Origin: Anaerolineales bacterium
GTDB lineage: Bacteria; Chloroflexota; Anaerolineae; Anaerolineales; Villigracilaceae
Direction: 5' to 3'
DNA length: 21,596 nt
Assembly (NCBI GenBank): GCA_025938055.1
Contig: JAICQC010000020.1
Location: forward strand, 1-21,596
The position numbers were made by a program, and so were the translations under genes. This document shows positions 1 to 7,666 of this stretch, piece after piece. The notes beneath the pieces were generated by a model. It worked only from the letters and a program-made list of their open reading frames with translations, did not search any database and was not told the origin of the DNA. Position 1 is the first letter of the stretch, and each line of letters begins with the position of its first letter.

Positions 1-1
1 A

Positions 2-649
2 GAGTTCAATGCCCGTCTGGAGAAAATGACAAAGGAAGTCTTACGCTACAAGTGGCTAAAGCCTCGGGGCGTGTATGGTCTGTTCCCCTGTCAATCGGAT
101 GGCGATGACCTGATCATCTACAACCCTGAAACGGTTAACTCGGCGTTACCAAGTGAGTTGACGCGCTTCTCCTTCCCGCGCCAGCCGTACGATGACCATC
201 TCGCGCTCTCCGATTATTTCGCTCCCGTCGACTCTGGAAAGCTGGATGTCGTTGCCTTCCAGGTCGTGACCATCGGGCAGGAAGCCACCGAACGTTTCGA
301 CAAGCTGCAGGCTGACCACAATTACACCGAAGCCTACTTCACGCACGGGCTCGCTGTGCAGAGCGCGGAGGCGACCGCTGATTACCTACATCATCACATC
401 CGCCGGGAGCTGGGTATCTCTGAGAACCAGGGTAAGCGCTATTCGTGGGGCTATCCCGCCATCCCCGAACTGGAGGATCATAAGAAAGTGTTCGAGCTGC
501 TGCCTGCCGTGGAAACAGAACTCGGCATGTCGCTTTCCACCGCATATCAGTTGATTCCTGAGCAATCCACGGCTGCGATCATCGTCCATCACAAGGATGC
601 GAAGTATTACAGCGTCGGTGAGTCGCGCGTCGAACAGCTAATGCGGTAG
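2..649 (+). CDS. metH: Cobalamin-dependent methionine synthase, C-terminal reactivation domain (5' end outside window)
   Basis: The reading frame is open to the left edge, so this is the 3' end of a longer gene; the first in-frame ATG (26) need not be the start. The visible ~215 residues match the AdoMet-binding activation domain of MetH, which lets inactive cob(II)alamin be reductively remethylated with S-adenosylmethionine. Recognisable blocks, counted from the ATG at 26, are KPRGVYGLFPCQSDGDDLIIY (about residues 12-32), YSWGYPAIPELEDHKKVFELL (about 138-158) and the C-terminal AYQLIPEQSTAAIIVHH (about 172-188) that closes this domain in MetH. Whether the missing part holds homocysteine, folate and B12 modules cannot be seen. 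A separate homocysteine-methyltransferase module lies downstream at 2563, so the upstream protein may lack its own; that is inference. The protein acts in the cytoplasm. The domain call is secure, a complete MetH less so. Confidence 0.9.
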   Translation, partial: EFNARLEKMTKEVLRYKWLKPRGVYGLFPCQSDGDDLIIYNPETVNSALPSELTRFSFPRQPYDDHLALSDYFAPVDSGKLDVVAFQVVTIGQEATERFDKLQADHNYTEAYFTHGLAVQSAEATADYLHHHIRRELGISENQGKRYSWGYPAIPELEDHKKVFELLPAVETELGMSLSTAYQLIPEQSTAAIIVHHKDAKYYSVGESRVEQLMR

Positions 650-657
650 GTATGCAA

Positions 658-705
658 GTAAACAAGTAGACAGGTATACAAATGTTTACCTGTCTACTTG
701 TTTAC
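658..705. repeat. Perfect 19-bp inverted repeat, intergenic hairpin
   Basis: The left arm GTAAACAAGTAGACAGGTA (658-676) and right arm TACCTGTCTACTTGTTTAC (687-705) are exact reverse complements around a 10-nt loop. It begins 8 bp after the metH stop and ends 10 bp before the next ATG. No T-tract follows, so a classic intrinsic terminator is not clear, although it could still slow transcription or protect the metH 3' end. A degenerate palindrome of similar wording occurs at 20676-20723, so I treat it as a dispersed element. Confidence 0.8.
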
Positions 706-715
706 ATAAGACTCC

Positions 716-2551
716 ATGAAGCCAAACCTGCCTCTTACCGTCCTGTTGCTCCTGAGCCTACTGATCGGTTTGCTTACCTTCACAGATTACGGTGAGTCGT
801 GGGATGAGTTGAAGCTCTACGACTATGCCGCGGACTCGCAGGAAGCATACAGAACCTGGTTCCAGCACGGGACGATTCCGGTCACAGGCGACCGTTTCGA
901 GAACTATGGTCCTTTCTTCGTCATGTTCACGCGCATCGTCACGAAGACATTCACGCAAATGTTCCCTGCCGTGCAGGGAGTTGATGTGCAGCATTTTGTT
1001 TACTTCCTGACGTTCCTCGTTGGCGTCTGGGCTTTTTATCGGCTCGCGGCGCGCTGGATGAGCCACAATGCCGCATTTGGCGCGACCCTGCTTTTCATGA
1101 CCCAGCCCGTTTTCTGGGGGCACGCCTTCATCAACCCAAAGGATATCCCCCTCTTATCGCTTTTTCTGCTGAGCGTCCACCTGGGGATGAGGATGCACGA
1201 TTCGCTTTTTGGACGTGAAGCTGATTCCGTTACCGCAGCGACGCGTGCCGCATGGAATAAGCTGCCCGAGCGCACGCGTCGCGTATTGGTCGTTGCGACA
1301 ATTCTCTGGCTGGTGTGGCTTGTCATCTTCTACGGCGGCACAGATCTGGTTCACCAATGGATTGATAATGTTGTCCATGCCGCGGCAAGTGGTGAACCTT
1401 CATTACTCACTCAGCTCGTGCCTCGGGTACAAAGAGTTGCTCCTGAGATTTATATCGAAAGGTTCTTTGTGCTTTTCCTGCGATTGAGGGCAGTTACCTC
1501 ACTACTGTTCACGGGGATGTTAGTCTGGCTATATCGCCGCTCATACCCCCAGGCGCTGCGTGTCCTGGGAATCATAATCCCCGCGGGAATCATCCTGGGA
1601 CTGACGGTCTCCATACGGATTTTCGGTGTGTGGGCGGGTATCCTTGTCGCCGGGTATGTAGTTTGGAAATCAGGCATAAAGACATGGCTGGTGCTCACGA
1701 CATATGCCGGGATCGCCATGCTCACCATGTATTTCACCTGGCCGTATCTCTGGCCCGATCCATTCGGTCATTTCTTCGAGACGGTCCGCATCATGGCACA
1801 GCACCCGTGGCCCGGGTCGGTCCTCTTTAACGGTGCGATGTATCCTGCCAATGACCTGCCCGCCTTCTATGTCCCACTGTTGCTCGCCATCCAGCTAACG
1901 GAACCGGTGTGGTTGTTATTTGTAGCCGGTTTGGCGGTGGCAAGTTTCGGCTTCATCAAGAAACGAGTTGAACAGCGTGAGCTGCTGGCACTGACCCTGG
2001 TCTGGTTCCTCCTGCCTCTGCTCACGTTTGTCGTTTTGCGCCCAACGCTCTATGACAACTTCCGACAGACGTTTTTTATCCTGCCTCCCATCTTCTTCGT
2101 GACAGGGCTGGCTTTTGATCAAATACGAAAGCCTCTCCTACAGGCTGCATTGATCGCGCTCGTGGCCCTGCCAGGTTTGATCGCCTCTGTACGGCTGCAC
2201 CCCTACGAATACGTGTACTACAATCAATTCATCGGCGGTGTGGATGCAGCCGCGGACCGCTTTGAGCTGGAATACTGGGCGACTTCGTACCGTGAAGCCG
2301 CGCGGGAAGCCAACCGCATCGCCCCGCCGAATGCGAACGTCTGGGTGGATGGACCCGCCCATCTCTTCAATCGATTTGCCCGCCCCGACTTTCACATCTA
2401 TTCACCACAGGAAGCGGAACGCGCCGACCACTATGACATCGTGGTGACGCTCGCCCGCTACGACCTGGAAAAGACATCGTTCCCGGAGGCACCAATCGTT
2501 TACCAGGTGAGGCGCGCAGGAGCGGTATTCGCGGTCGTTCGACGACCATAA
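716..2551 (+). CDS. Multi-spanning membrane glycosyltransferase, GT39/GT-C-like
   Basis: This is a 611-residue integral membrane protein with about 12 hydrophobic segments spread from residue 8 to about 490 and a soluble C-terminal tail of about 110 residues. The first extracytoplasmic loop carries acidic DYGESWDE (residues 24-31). An acidic residue at this place is typical of GT-C fold glycosyltransferases (dolichyl-phosphate-mannose mannosyltransferase/ArnT style), which take sugar from a polyprenyl-phosphate donor. The tail motif FELEYWATSYREAAREAN (about 510-527) is one I associate with GT39-like proteins of Chloroflexota. Donor and acceptor cannot be inferred. No good Shine-Dalgarno sequence precedes the ATG. 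The stop is followed after 11 bp by the homocysteine methyltransferase gene, so the two are probably co-transcribed although functionally unrelated. Confidence 0.75.
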   Translation: MKPNLPLTVLLLLSLLIGLLTFTDYGESWDELKLYDYAADSQEAYRTWFQHGTIPVTGDRFENYGPFFVMFTRIVTKTFTQMFPAVQGVDVQHFVYFLTFLVGVWAFYRLAARWMSHNAAFGATLLFMTQPVFWGHAFINPKDIPLLSLFLLSVHLGMRMHDSLFGREADSVTAATRAAWNKLPERTRRVLVVATILWLVWLVIFYGGTDLVHQWIDNVVHAAASGEPSLLTQLVPRVQRVAPEIYIERFFVLFLRLRAVTSLLFTGMLVWLYRRSYPQALRVLGIIIPAGIILGLTVSIRIFGVWAGILVAGYVVWKSGIKTWLVLTTYAGIAMLTMYFTWPYLWPDPFGHFFETVRIMAQHPWPGSVLFNGAMYPANDLPAFYVPLLLAIQLTEPVWLLFVAGLAVASFGFIKKRVEQRELLALTLVWFLLPLLTFVVLRPTLYDNFRQTFFILPPIFFVTGLAFDQIRKPLLQAALIALVALPGLIASVRLHPYEYVYYNQFIGGVDAAADRFELEYWATSYREAAREANRIAPPNANVWVDGPAHLFNRFARPDFHIYSPQEAERADHYDIVVTLARYDLEKTSFPEAPIVYQVRRAGAVFAVVRRP

Positions 2552-2562
2552 AGGAAGCAAGG

Positions 2563-4398
2563 ATGAATTTACTAGAACGACTTTCCACAGAGACCCTTCT
2601 CGCCGACGGCGCCATGGGCACTATGCTGCATGCACACGGCATCGGGTTTGACAAATGTTTCGACGAACTTAATCTCACTCACCCGTCCGCGGTGGCGGAA
2701 ATCCACCGGGCGTATATCGAAGCGGGTGCGCAATTGATCATCACCAACACCTTTGGGGCAAACCGTTTCAAACTTGCCAAACACGGGTTGGATGATCACG
2801 TCCTGGAGATCAACCGCGCCAGCGTGGACCTGGCGAAACGCGTCGTTTCGGCATCTTTCAAAGAGGTGCTGGTCGCAGGGGATGTCGGTCCGCTGGGGGT
2901 GCGGATCGCGCCGTTCGGGCGAGTCCAGCCAGAGCAGGCGCGCGACGCGTTTGCAGAACAGATTCGGGCGCTGGCTGAAGCCGGCGCGGACCTGATCGTC
3001 ATCGAAACCTTCAGTGACCTGTATGAGATTCGCGAGGCGATCAGAGCCGCGAAGGAGGTCTGTGATCTGCCGGTGATCGCCTCCGTAACCTTCACGCGCG
3101 ACGACCGCACTGTGCTAGGGGATGATCCCATGAAGGTCGCCCGCACGCTCCGCGACGAAGGCGTGGATGTGATCGGCGTGAATTGCTCGGGGGGTCCTGC
3201 GCAGCTCTCGCGCATTCTAAAGCAGATGTGCCAGGCTGTGCCCGACGGCAGATTCTGGGTCAAGCCAAACGCGGGTTGGCCCGAACAGGTCGGTGGACGC
3301 ATTATGTATCCGGCGGATGCGGATTACTTCGGCGATTACGCGCTATCCTTCCGCGAGATGGGCGCGCGCATCGTTGGTGGGTGCTGCGGCACGACCCCCC
3401 AACACATCGCGGCGATGCGCAAGGCGCTGGACACCGCACCGCGCATCGAACAGCCTCAGTTCACCGTCCTGCCGCAGGAGGAGATCGCCGAGACCCCGCA
3501 GGAACAACCGACACCCTTTGCACAAAAACTGAACTCCAGTGGGTTTGCCATTTCGGTGGAGATGGACCCGCCGCGCGGGCTCTCCACGCACAAGCTGCTG
3601 GCGGGCGCCTCCCTCCTCGCCGACGCGGGCGCGGATGTGATCAACGTCGCCGACTCGCCGATGGCACGCATGAGGATGTCTGCCTGGGCGGTGTGTGACG
3701 TGGTCCAACGGAAGGTCGGGGTCGGGACCACGCTGCACTTCCCGACGCGCGGGCGCAACCTGCTGCGCGTGCAGGGCGACCTGCTCGCCGCGCACGCGCT
3801 TGGCATCCGCAACGTGTTCGTCGTCATGGGTGACCCGACATCGATCGGCGATTACCCGGAAGCAACAGATAACTACGATCTCGTCCCGTCGGGCTTGATC
3901 AAGCTCATCAAACAGGGATTCAACGCCGGTGTGGACCATTCCGGGACGAGCATCGGGCAGCCAACCAGCTTCTTCGTCGGTGCGGCGCTGAACCTGTGCC
4001 CGCCCGATGTGGAAAGGGAGCTCAAGAACCTGCACCGCAAGGTGATGGCTGGTGCAGACTTCTTCATCAGCCAGCCAATCTACCGCGCCGAGGATGGGCC
4101 AGCTTTGCTCGAAAGATACGAAGCGAAGTATGGGAAGTTGAACAAACCTGTCCTGGCGGGTATCCTGCCGCTGGTCAATGTGAGACATGCTAACTTCCTG
4201 CATAATGAGGTGCCCGGTATTTTCATCCCTGACGAGACGCGCAAGCGCGTCGAGGAGGCGGGAGAGGGATCGCACGTCGGCGTGGAGCTGGCAGTCGAGT
4301 TGATCCAGCAGATCAAGCCCTGGGCGAACGGGGTTTATCTGATGCCGCAGTTCCACAAGTTCGATATGGTGGCGGAGGTGATCGAAGCGATCCGGTAA
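2563..4398 (+). CDS. Bifunctional homocysteine S-methyltransferase / 5,10-methylenetetrahydrofolate reductase
   Basis: This 611-residue protein has two fused modules. Residues 1-290 form a homocysteine-binding (BHMT/MetH-N type) barrel: DGAMGTMLHAHG near the start and the three zinc-binding cysteines C208 (GVNCSGGP) and C274/C275 (GGCCGTTP). After an acidic, Pro-rich linker (300-320), residues 325-611 form an MTHFR barrel with FAISVEMDPPRG (E333 is the likely catalytic acid) and the folate/FAD region GDPTSIGDYP. The arrangement is that of Bacillus YitJ. It would reduce methylene-THF to methyl-THF and move methyl groups to or from homocysteine in the cytoplasm. AGGA at 2552-2555 gives a good ribosome site, and the gene lies 11 bp after the membrane glycosyltransferase. 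Together with the MetH domain at the left edge it defines a methionine/one-carbon locus. Confidence 0.93.
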   Translation: MNLLERLSTETLLADGAMGTMLHAHGIGFDKCFDELNLTHPSAVAEIHRAYIEAGAQLIITNTFGANRFKLAKHGLDDHVLEINRASVDLAKRVVSASFKEVLVAGDVGPLGVRIAPFGRVQPEQARDAFAEQIRALAEAGADLIVIETFSDLYEIREAIRAAKEVCDLPVIASVTFTRDDRTVLGDDPMKVARTLRDEGVDVIGVNCSGGPAQLSRILKQMCQAVPDGRFWVKPNAGWPEQVGGRIMYPADADYFGDYALSFREMGARIVGGCCGTTPQHIAAMRKALDTAPRIEQPQFTVLPQEEIAETPQEQPTPFAQKLNSSGFAISVEMDPPRGLSTHKLLAGASLLADAGADVINVADSPMARMRMSAWAVCDVVQRKVGVGTTLHFPTRGRNLLRVQGDLLAAHALGIRNVFVVMGDPTSIGDYPEATDNYDLVPSGLIKLIKQGFNAGVDHSGTSIGQPTSFFVGAALNLCPPDVERELKNLHRKVMAGADFFISQPIYRAEDGPALLERYEAKYGKLNKPVLAGILPLVNVRHANFLHNEVPGIFIPDETRKRVEEAGEGSHVGVELAVELIQQIKPWANGVYLMPQFHKFDMVAEVIEAIR

Positions 4399-4430
4399 CT
4401 TAAGTCCTATCAGGGGATGAGAGGAACGGG

Positions 4431-4439
4431 TGGTAAAAT
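4431..4439 (+). promoter_or_regulatory. Candidate extended -10 promoter for coaX
   Basis: TGGTAAAAT fits an extended -10 element (TGn + TAAAAT) 36 bp before the coaX ATG. No -35 hexamer is evident at the usual distance. The element sits in an imperfect hairpin (GAGGAACGG about 4420-4428 against CCGCTCCTC about 4448-4456), which could instead act in the RNA. Confidence 0.4.
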
Positions 4440-4475
4440 CCACAAAACCGCTCCTCTTTTACTTAAGGGAATCTT

Positions 4476-5246
4476 ATGCTCCTTACAATCGATATCGGCA
4501 ACACCAACGTTACACTGGGGTTGTACAAGGGTGATGTCCTCGGCTCGCACTGGCGCCTCGCCACCGACCACGCCCGCATGCCCGACGAATACGGTTTGCA
4601 GTTCCAGGGACTCCTGCAAAACGCAGGGCACACGGTCAAGGACTTAAAAGCGGTCTGTCTGGCTTCTGTGGTGCCGCAACTGACAGCACGCGTCGTTCAG
4701 GCTTGCCGGGAATATCTCGAAAAAGATCCCTTCATTGTAGATGTGGGCATTCGGACCGGGATAAAAGTCCGGTACGAAGACCCGAAAGCCGTGGGCGCCG
4801 ACCGCATTGCCGATGCCGTTGCCGTGATGTATATGTACGGTGGTCCGGCGTGTGTGATCGATTTCGGGACTGCCACCACCTTCAATGCGCTGACCAAAGA
4901 CGGGGAATACCTGGGCGGAGCGATCACAGCGGGTATCAACCTTGCAACCGAAGCGCTGTTTGTTCACGCCGCCAAACTTCCACGCATCGACTTGCAGCGA
5001 CCTCCATCCGTGATCGGCAGGAACACAGTCCATGCTATGCAGGCAGGTCTTCTGTTCGGCTATGTGAGCATGGTCGAAGGGATGGTGGAGCGTTTCCGCA
5101 AAGAGCTGGGGATGGACATGAAAGTCATCGCGACCGGCGGGCTTGCTGCCGTGGTGGCACAGGAGACCGATGTGATCCAGATCATCGCGCCCTGGCTCAC
5201 GCTCGAAGGCCTGCGGATTCTGTGGGATTTGAATCATCCGCTATAA
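4476..5246 (+). CDS. coaX: Type III pantothenate kinase
   Basis: This enzyme catalyses the first step of coenzyme A synthesis, pantothenate to 4'-phosphopantothenate, and belongs to the ASKHA fold. At 256 residues it has the usual length. The phosphate-binding start MLLTIDIGNTNVTLGLYKG (D6) is intact, as are GADRIADAVA (residues 107-116) and CVIDFGTATTFNAL (D129), followed by GGAITAGINLATEALF, which belongs to the substrate/dimer site. AAGGGA (4465-4470) six bases before the ATG supports the start. It stands alone with its own candidate promoter at 4431. A dispersed repeat begins 6 bp after its stop. Confidence 0.96.
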   Translation: MLLTIDIGNTNVTLGLYKGDVLGSHWRLATDHARMPDEYGLQFQGLLQNAGHTVKDLKAVCLASVVPQLTARVVQACREYLEKDPFIVDVGIRTGIKVRYEDPKAVGADRIADAVAVMYMYGGPACVIDFGTATTFNALTKDGEYLGGAITAGINLATEALFVHAAKLPRIDLQRPPSVIGRNTVHAMQAGLLFGYVSMVEGMVERFRKELGMDMKVIATGGLAAVVAQETDVIQIIAPWLTLEGLRILWDLNHPL

Positions 5247-5252
5247 AATGTC

Positions 5253-5357
5253 CGTCATTGCGAGCCGCAGGCGATTGCGAAGCATCCTGAAAGGAAGCAA
5301 TCTCATAGAAAACAAATTACTTCTCCGTAGATGATGGAGAATGCTTCGGCAATGACG
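5253..5357. repeat. Dispersed palindromic repeat with CGTCATTGC / GCAATGACG ends (copy 1)
   Basis: The perfect 9-bp terminal inverted repeats are CGTCATTGC (5253-5261) and GCAATGACG (5349-5357). Inside, GAAGCAATCTC (about 5294-5304) faces GAGAATGCTTC (5337-5347) with one mismatch. The same CATTGCGAG...GCAATCTC...GCTTCG...GCAATGAC wording recurs near 10165-10206 and 16130-16310. It is a non-coding, MITE/REP-like element lying 6 bp after the coaX stop. Its right end contains the start codon of the next gene. Confidence 0.8.
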
Positions 5358-6323
5358 AGAAGAATTATTGTTTGCATCTCGAGCCTGGCTTTCCTCCTCC
5401 TTGGCTGTGGAGGATTAAGCTTTATTGTTCCCCCACTTCCAACAATAACACCCACCGGGACAATTACTCCACTTCCATCGCCAACAGAGACCGCTACTGT
5501 TTTCCCAACATCCTCCCCCACCATCACGTTTACACCTCCGCCCTCAGAAACTCCTCTCCCTACACTTACATCTACTCCAACATTGACTCTCGAACCGCAA
5601 TGGGTTCTACAGGGACCGGGCGATATTGTTGTCCCGATCCTGCTCTATCATCACATCGGTTTTTCATTCAAGGAAGATAACGTCTATTACGTTTCGCCTG
5701 AGGCATTTGACGGGCAAATGAATCTTCTCTATCAATGGGGGTACAAGACCATCTCGGTGGAAACACTGGCGCGGGCAATCGAGCAGGGCGCGGAGCTGCC
5801 TCCCAGACCGATCATCCTGACCTTCGACGATGGAAGTGAGAGCATCTACACGACCGCCCTGCCGATCATGCAGAGATATGGCTTCTCTGGCACATCCTAT
5901 CTCGTGTACAACTACCTGGGAATCACGCACCACATGGATGTGGAGCAGATCCGTGCACTTCACGCGGCAGGCTGGGAGATCGGCAGTCACGGACTCAGCC
6001 ACGTGGATCTAACGACACGCCCCGACAGGCAGACGGATGAGATCGTGGAATCACGCCGGATGTTTCAGGCGCTGCTTGGCGTTCCCGTTTTGAGCTTTGC
6101 CTATCCATTCGGCGCATACAATGACGATTCGCTTCGTAATATCCATTCTGCAGGATATATCGCCGCGGTAGGACTCGGCAATGAAACAGTTCAGGGGAAA
6201 AAGAATCTCTTTTATTTATACCGGCAGGCTGTCAACGGGACGGATGACCTGAACACATTTGCTTCCCGCTTACCCTGGCGAGAGGAAACTATCGATCTTC
6301 CGCCGGTTACGATCGTGCCATAA
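5352..6323 (+). CDS. Lipoprotein polysaccharide deacetylase (NodB/CE4 domain)
   Basis: This is a secreted carbohydrate esterase family 4 protein of 323 residues. MTRRIIVCISS plus a hydrophobic stretch ends in lipobox LLGC (C19), so it should be lipid-anchored. A Thr/Pro/Ser-rich linker covers about residues 27-82. The NodB domain follows: VPILLYHHIG (about 94-103), catalytic/metal motif TFDDG (157-161), metal histidines H213 and H217 in GSHGLSH, and AYPFG (250-254). The expected activity is removal of acetyl groups from cell-surface or extracellular glycans; the substrate is unknown. I chose ATG 5352 because it gives a compact lipoprotein signal; in-frame ATGs at 5331 and 5334 would add seven or six residues and lack a better ribosome site. 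ATG 5352 lies inside the right arm of the dispersed repeat at 5253-5357. Confidence 0.9.
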   Translation: MTRRIIVCISSLAFLLLGCGGLSFIVPPLPTITPTGTITPLPSPTETATVFPTSSPTITFTPPPSETPLPTLTSTPTLTLEPQWVLQGPGDIVVPILLYHHIGFSFKEDNVYYVSPEAFDGQMNLLYQWGYKTISVETLARAIEQGAELPPRPIILTFDDGSESIYTTALPIMQRYGFSGTSYLVYNYLGITHHMDVEQIRALHAAGWEIGSHGLSHVDLTTRPDRQTDEIVESRRMFQALLGVPVLSFAYPFGAYNDDSLRNIHSAGYIAAVGLGNETVQGKKNLFYLYRQAVNGTDDLNTFASRLPWREETIDLPPVTIVP

Positions 6324-6335
6324 TACTCTGCGCAT

Positions 6336-6403
6336 ACCGCCGTCCGCGGCGGTGAATACATAGGAGCACACCTGCCCTGGCGGGCGGTGCCAGGGGGCTC
6401 CTA
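6336..6403. repeat. Two adjacent hairpins after the deacetylase gene
   Basis: Hairpin 1 is ACCGCCG / CGGCGGT (6336-6342 with 6347-6353), very GC-rich. Hairpin 2 has outer arms TAGGAGC (6361-6367) and GCTCCTA (6397-6403) and a nested pair CCCTGG (6375-6380) / CCAGGG (6390-6395). No T-run follows either one. They lie 12 bp or more after the deacetylase stop and before the small lipoprotein gene. They could be a terminator of unusual form, an RNA-stabilising structure or a dispersed repeat. Confidence 0.6.
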
Positions 6404-6469
6404 GACTCCAAATGGGAACAAATCAGGCTCTCGGGGAGTTGATAAAGGTAAGAGAGAAGGAGAGCCGCC

Positions 6470-6844
6470 ATGAACATAAAGTTCCTCATTGGTGTACTGA
6501 TCCTGGTTCTCGCAACCTGCTCGCTCTACAGCCCCACGCCGAGGGGCAGTGGAATCGAAGGGCAGGTGCTGCTTGGACCAATGTGTCCTGCCGAACAGCA
6601 GGGACAGGAATGCCCCGACCAGCCGTACCAGGCGACCTTAACAGTCAAGAGCCCGAACGGCTTGCAGATTGCCCAGTTCCAAACGGATGAACAGGGTCGC
6701 TTCACGGTCTCCCTCGTGCCGGGACAGTACATCCTGCACCCCGAATCGCCGAACGGAATCCCATTCGCCAGCGACCAGTCGTTCCTTGTGGAGACCGGAC
6801 AATATACACGGCTCACCGTCCATTACGATAGCGGCATCCGTTAA
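6470..6844 (+). CDS. Small secreted lipoprotein with carboxypeptidase-regulatory-like fold
   Basis: This is a 124-residue protein with no enzymatic motif. The start MNIKFLIGVLILVLATC looks like a lipoprotein signal ending at C17, although Thr just before the Cys is atypical for a lipobox. The mature part (GIEGQVLLGPMCP..., then YQATLTVKSPNG, FQTDEQGRFTVSLVPGQYIL) resembles a small beta-sandwich of the carboxypeptidase regulatory/SpaA type, commonly found in envelope proteins. C42 and C51 (MCPAEQQGQECPDQPY) may form a disulfide. An AAGGAGAG ribosome site starts about 13 bases before the ATG. The role is unknown; it is probably exposed on the outside of the membrane. Confidence 0.75.
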   Translation: MNIKFLIGVLILVLATCSLYSPTPRGSGIEGQVLLGPMCPAEQQGQECPDQPYQATLTVKSPNGLQIAQFQTDEQGRFTVSLVPGQYILHPESPNGIPFASDQSFLVETGQYTRLTVHYDSGIR

Positions 6845-6866
6845 CAGATCTCTTATGGCGTTCCTC

Positions 6867-6895
6867 TTGCCTTTGCCAGGCGTGCGCGCTATAAT
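6867..6895 (+). promoter_or_regulatory. Sigma-70-type promoter of the FmdB-like gene
   Basis: TTGCCT (6867-6872), a 17-bp spacer and a perfect TATAAT (6890-6895), placed 31 bp before the ATG at 6926. AAGGAG at about 6916-6921 completes a short leader. Confidence 0.8.
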
Positions 6896-6925
6896 GCCGT
6901 GCTGGTTGTATAGCAAGGAGAAAGA

Positions 6926-7207
6926 ATGCCCGTCTACACGTATCGCTGCGAATCATGCGGTGTCCAATTTGAGCGTCACCAATCTTTTCAGGACGCTCCG
7001 TTGAAGACCTGCCCTGAATGCCGCAAGAAATCATTGAAAAAAGTCATCACCCCAACCCGGGTTATCTTTAAGGGTTCGGGGTTCTATGCCACTGACCACC
7101 GCTCCAGTTCCGGGGGCGCATCCCGCTCGAGCAAAACTGAAACGACCGAAAAAAAGGAAGACAGTAAGCCTGGCGAAACAAAGAGCAGTGAGAAGACAAA
7201 AGAATAA
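6926..7207 (+). CDS. FmdB-type putative regulatory zinc ribbon protein
   Basis: A 93-residue protein starting MPVYTYRCESCG, with two CxxC pairs (C8/C11 and C29/C32) that form the zinc ribbon of the FmdB/CxxC_CXXC_SSSS family. The core ends with IFKGSGFYATDHR (about residues 48-60), typical of that family. The last 30 residues are a low-complexity Ser/Lys/Glu/Thr tail. The function of the family is unsettled: it was named after a putative regulator next to formamidase genes, and many members are simply small zinc-binding proteins. It is monocistronic, with a clear promoter (6867) and terminator (7227). Confidence 0.9.
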   Translation: MPVYTYRCESCGVQFERHQSFQDAPLKTCPECRKKSLKKVITPTRVIFKGSGFYATDHRSSSGGASRSSKTETTEKKEDSKPGETKSSEKTKE

Positions 7208-7226
7208 ATATAGAGATAATAGAAAT

Positions 7227-7256
7227 AAAAGAGAGAAGTTGAACTTCTCTCTTTTT
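7227..7256. terminator. Intrinsic terminator, probably bidirectional
   Basis: The stem AAAAGAGAGAAG (7227-7238) pairs with CTTCTCTCTTTT (7244-7255) around loop TTGAA, and the plus strand continues TTTTTGTTTT. On the minus strand the same hairpin runs into TTTTATTT. It therefore sits correctly between the plus-strand FmdB-like gene and the convergent minus-strand gene ending at 7310. Confidence 0.88.
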
Positions 7257-7309
7257 GTTTTAAGATAATCACCCTCAGGCTTTAAGCCTGACCTGCATAA
7301 GACTTGAGC

Positions 7310-7654
7310 TCAACAAACGGGAGCCGGCAGCCATGAACTCACAATCACATCCATGGTGATGCCATACGCCACGGCGTTCCAGAAGCGCATGCTGGCGGGC
7401 TGGTCCTTCACCTTCTGCCAGTAGCCCGAAAACACGAAGAACGTGGCAGCCAGAGCTACTCCCAGGCGGATGAGAATACTCGTCCAGGTGCCAAAGCACC
7501 AGGGAGCCTGATTGCGAATCACCTCGACGGCAACGCTATAGATCCAGCGCAGGATGACACCCAGGAACACACCAAGAAACACCTGGACTTTGGCATTTGT
7601 GTCTTCCCGCTGGGTGACCAACCGGAAGCTGATCGCATCATTGAAGCTGAACAT
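7310..7654 (-). CDS. Small membrane protein, paralogue B of a tandem pair
   Basis: A 114-residue protein I cannot assign to a named family. It is clearly a duplicate of its upstream neighbour: both contain FRL.TQ.EDT.AKVQVF.GVFLGVILRW, then VIRNQ.P, then FVFSGYWQKVKDQPA.MRF.NA. Hydrophobic segments lie at about residues 24-45 and 58-78, with a weaker one at 88-105. The conserved cytosol-like loop GYWQKVKDQPA between segments suggests a shared specific role. Copy B has an insertion around residues 38-56 and an extra C-terminal tail ending PAPVC. AGGAGGAG overlaps the stop codon of the upstream copy and lies just before this ATG, so translation is probably coupled. It is co-transcribed with copy A from the promoter at 8017-8045. 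Confidence 0.75.
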   Translation of the reverse strand: MFSFNDAISFRLVTQREDTNAKVQVFLGVFLGVILRWIYSVAVEVIRNQAPWCFGTWTSILIRLGVALAATFFVFSGYWQKVKDQPASMRFWNAVAYGITMDVIVSSWLPAPVC

Positions 7655-7666
7655 TTGATTCTCCTC

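Noticed and set aside
2552..2562. SAM or cobalamin riboswitch controlling the homocysteine methyltransferase/MTHFR gene
   Set aside because: Only 11 bp separate it from the preceding gene, so there is no room for a riboswitch.
3343..4443. Long minus-strand open frame (366 codons) opposite the homocysteine methyltransferase/MTHFR gene
   Set aside because: It lies wholly antisense to a gene with intact motifs. The text is rich in His/Arg/Asp/Leu as expected of a shadow frame in GC-rich DNA and matches no family.
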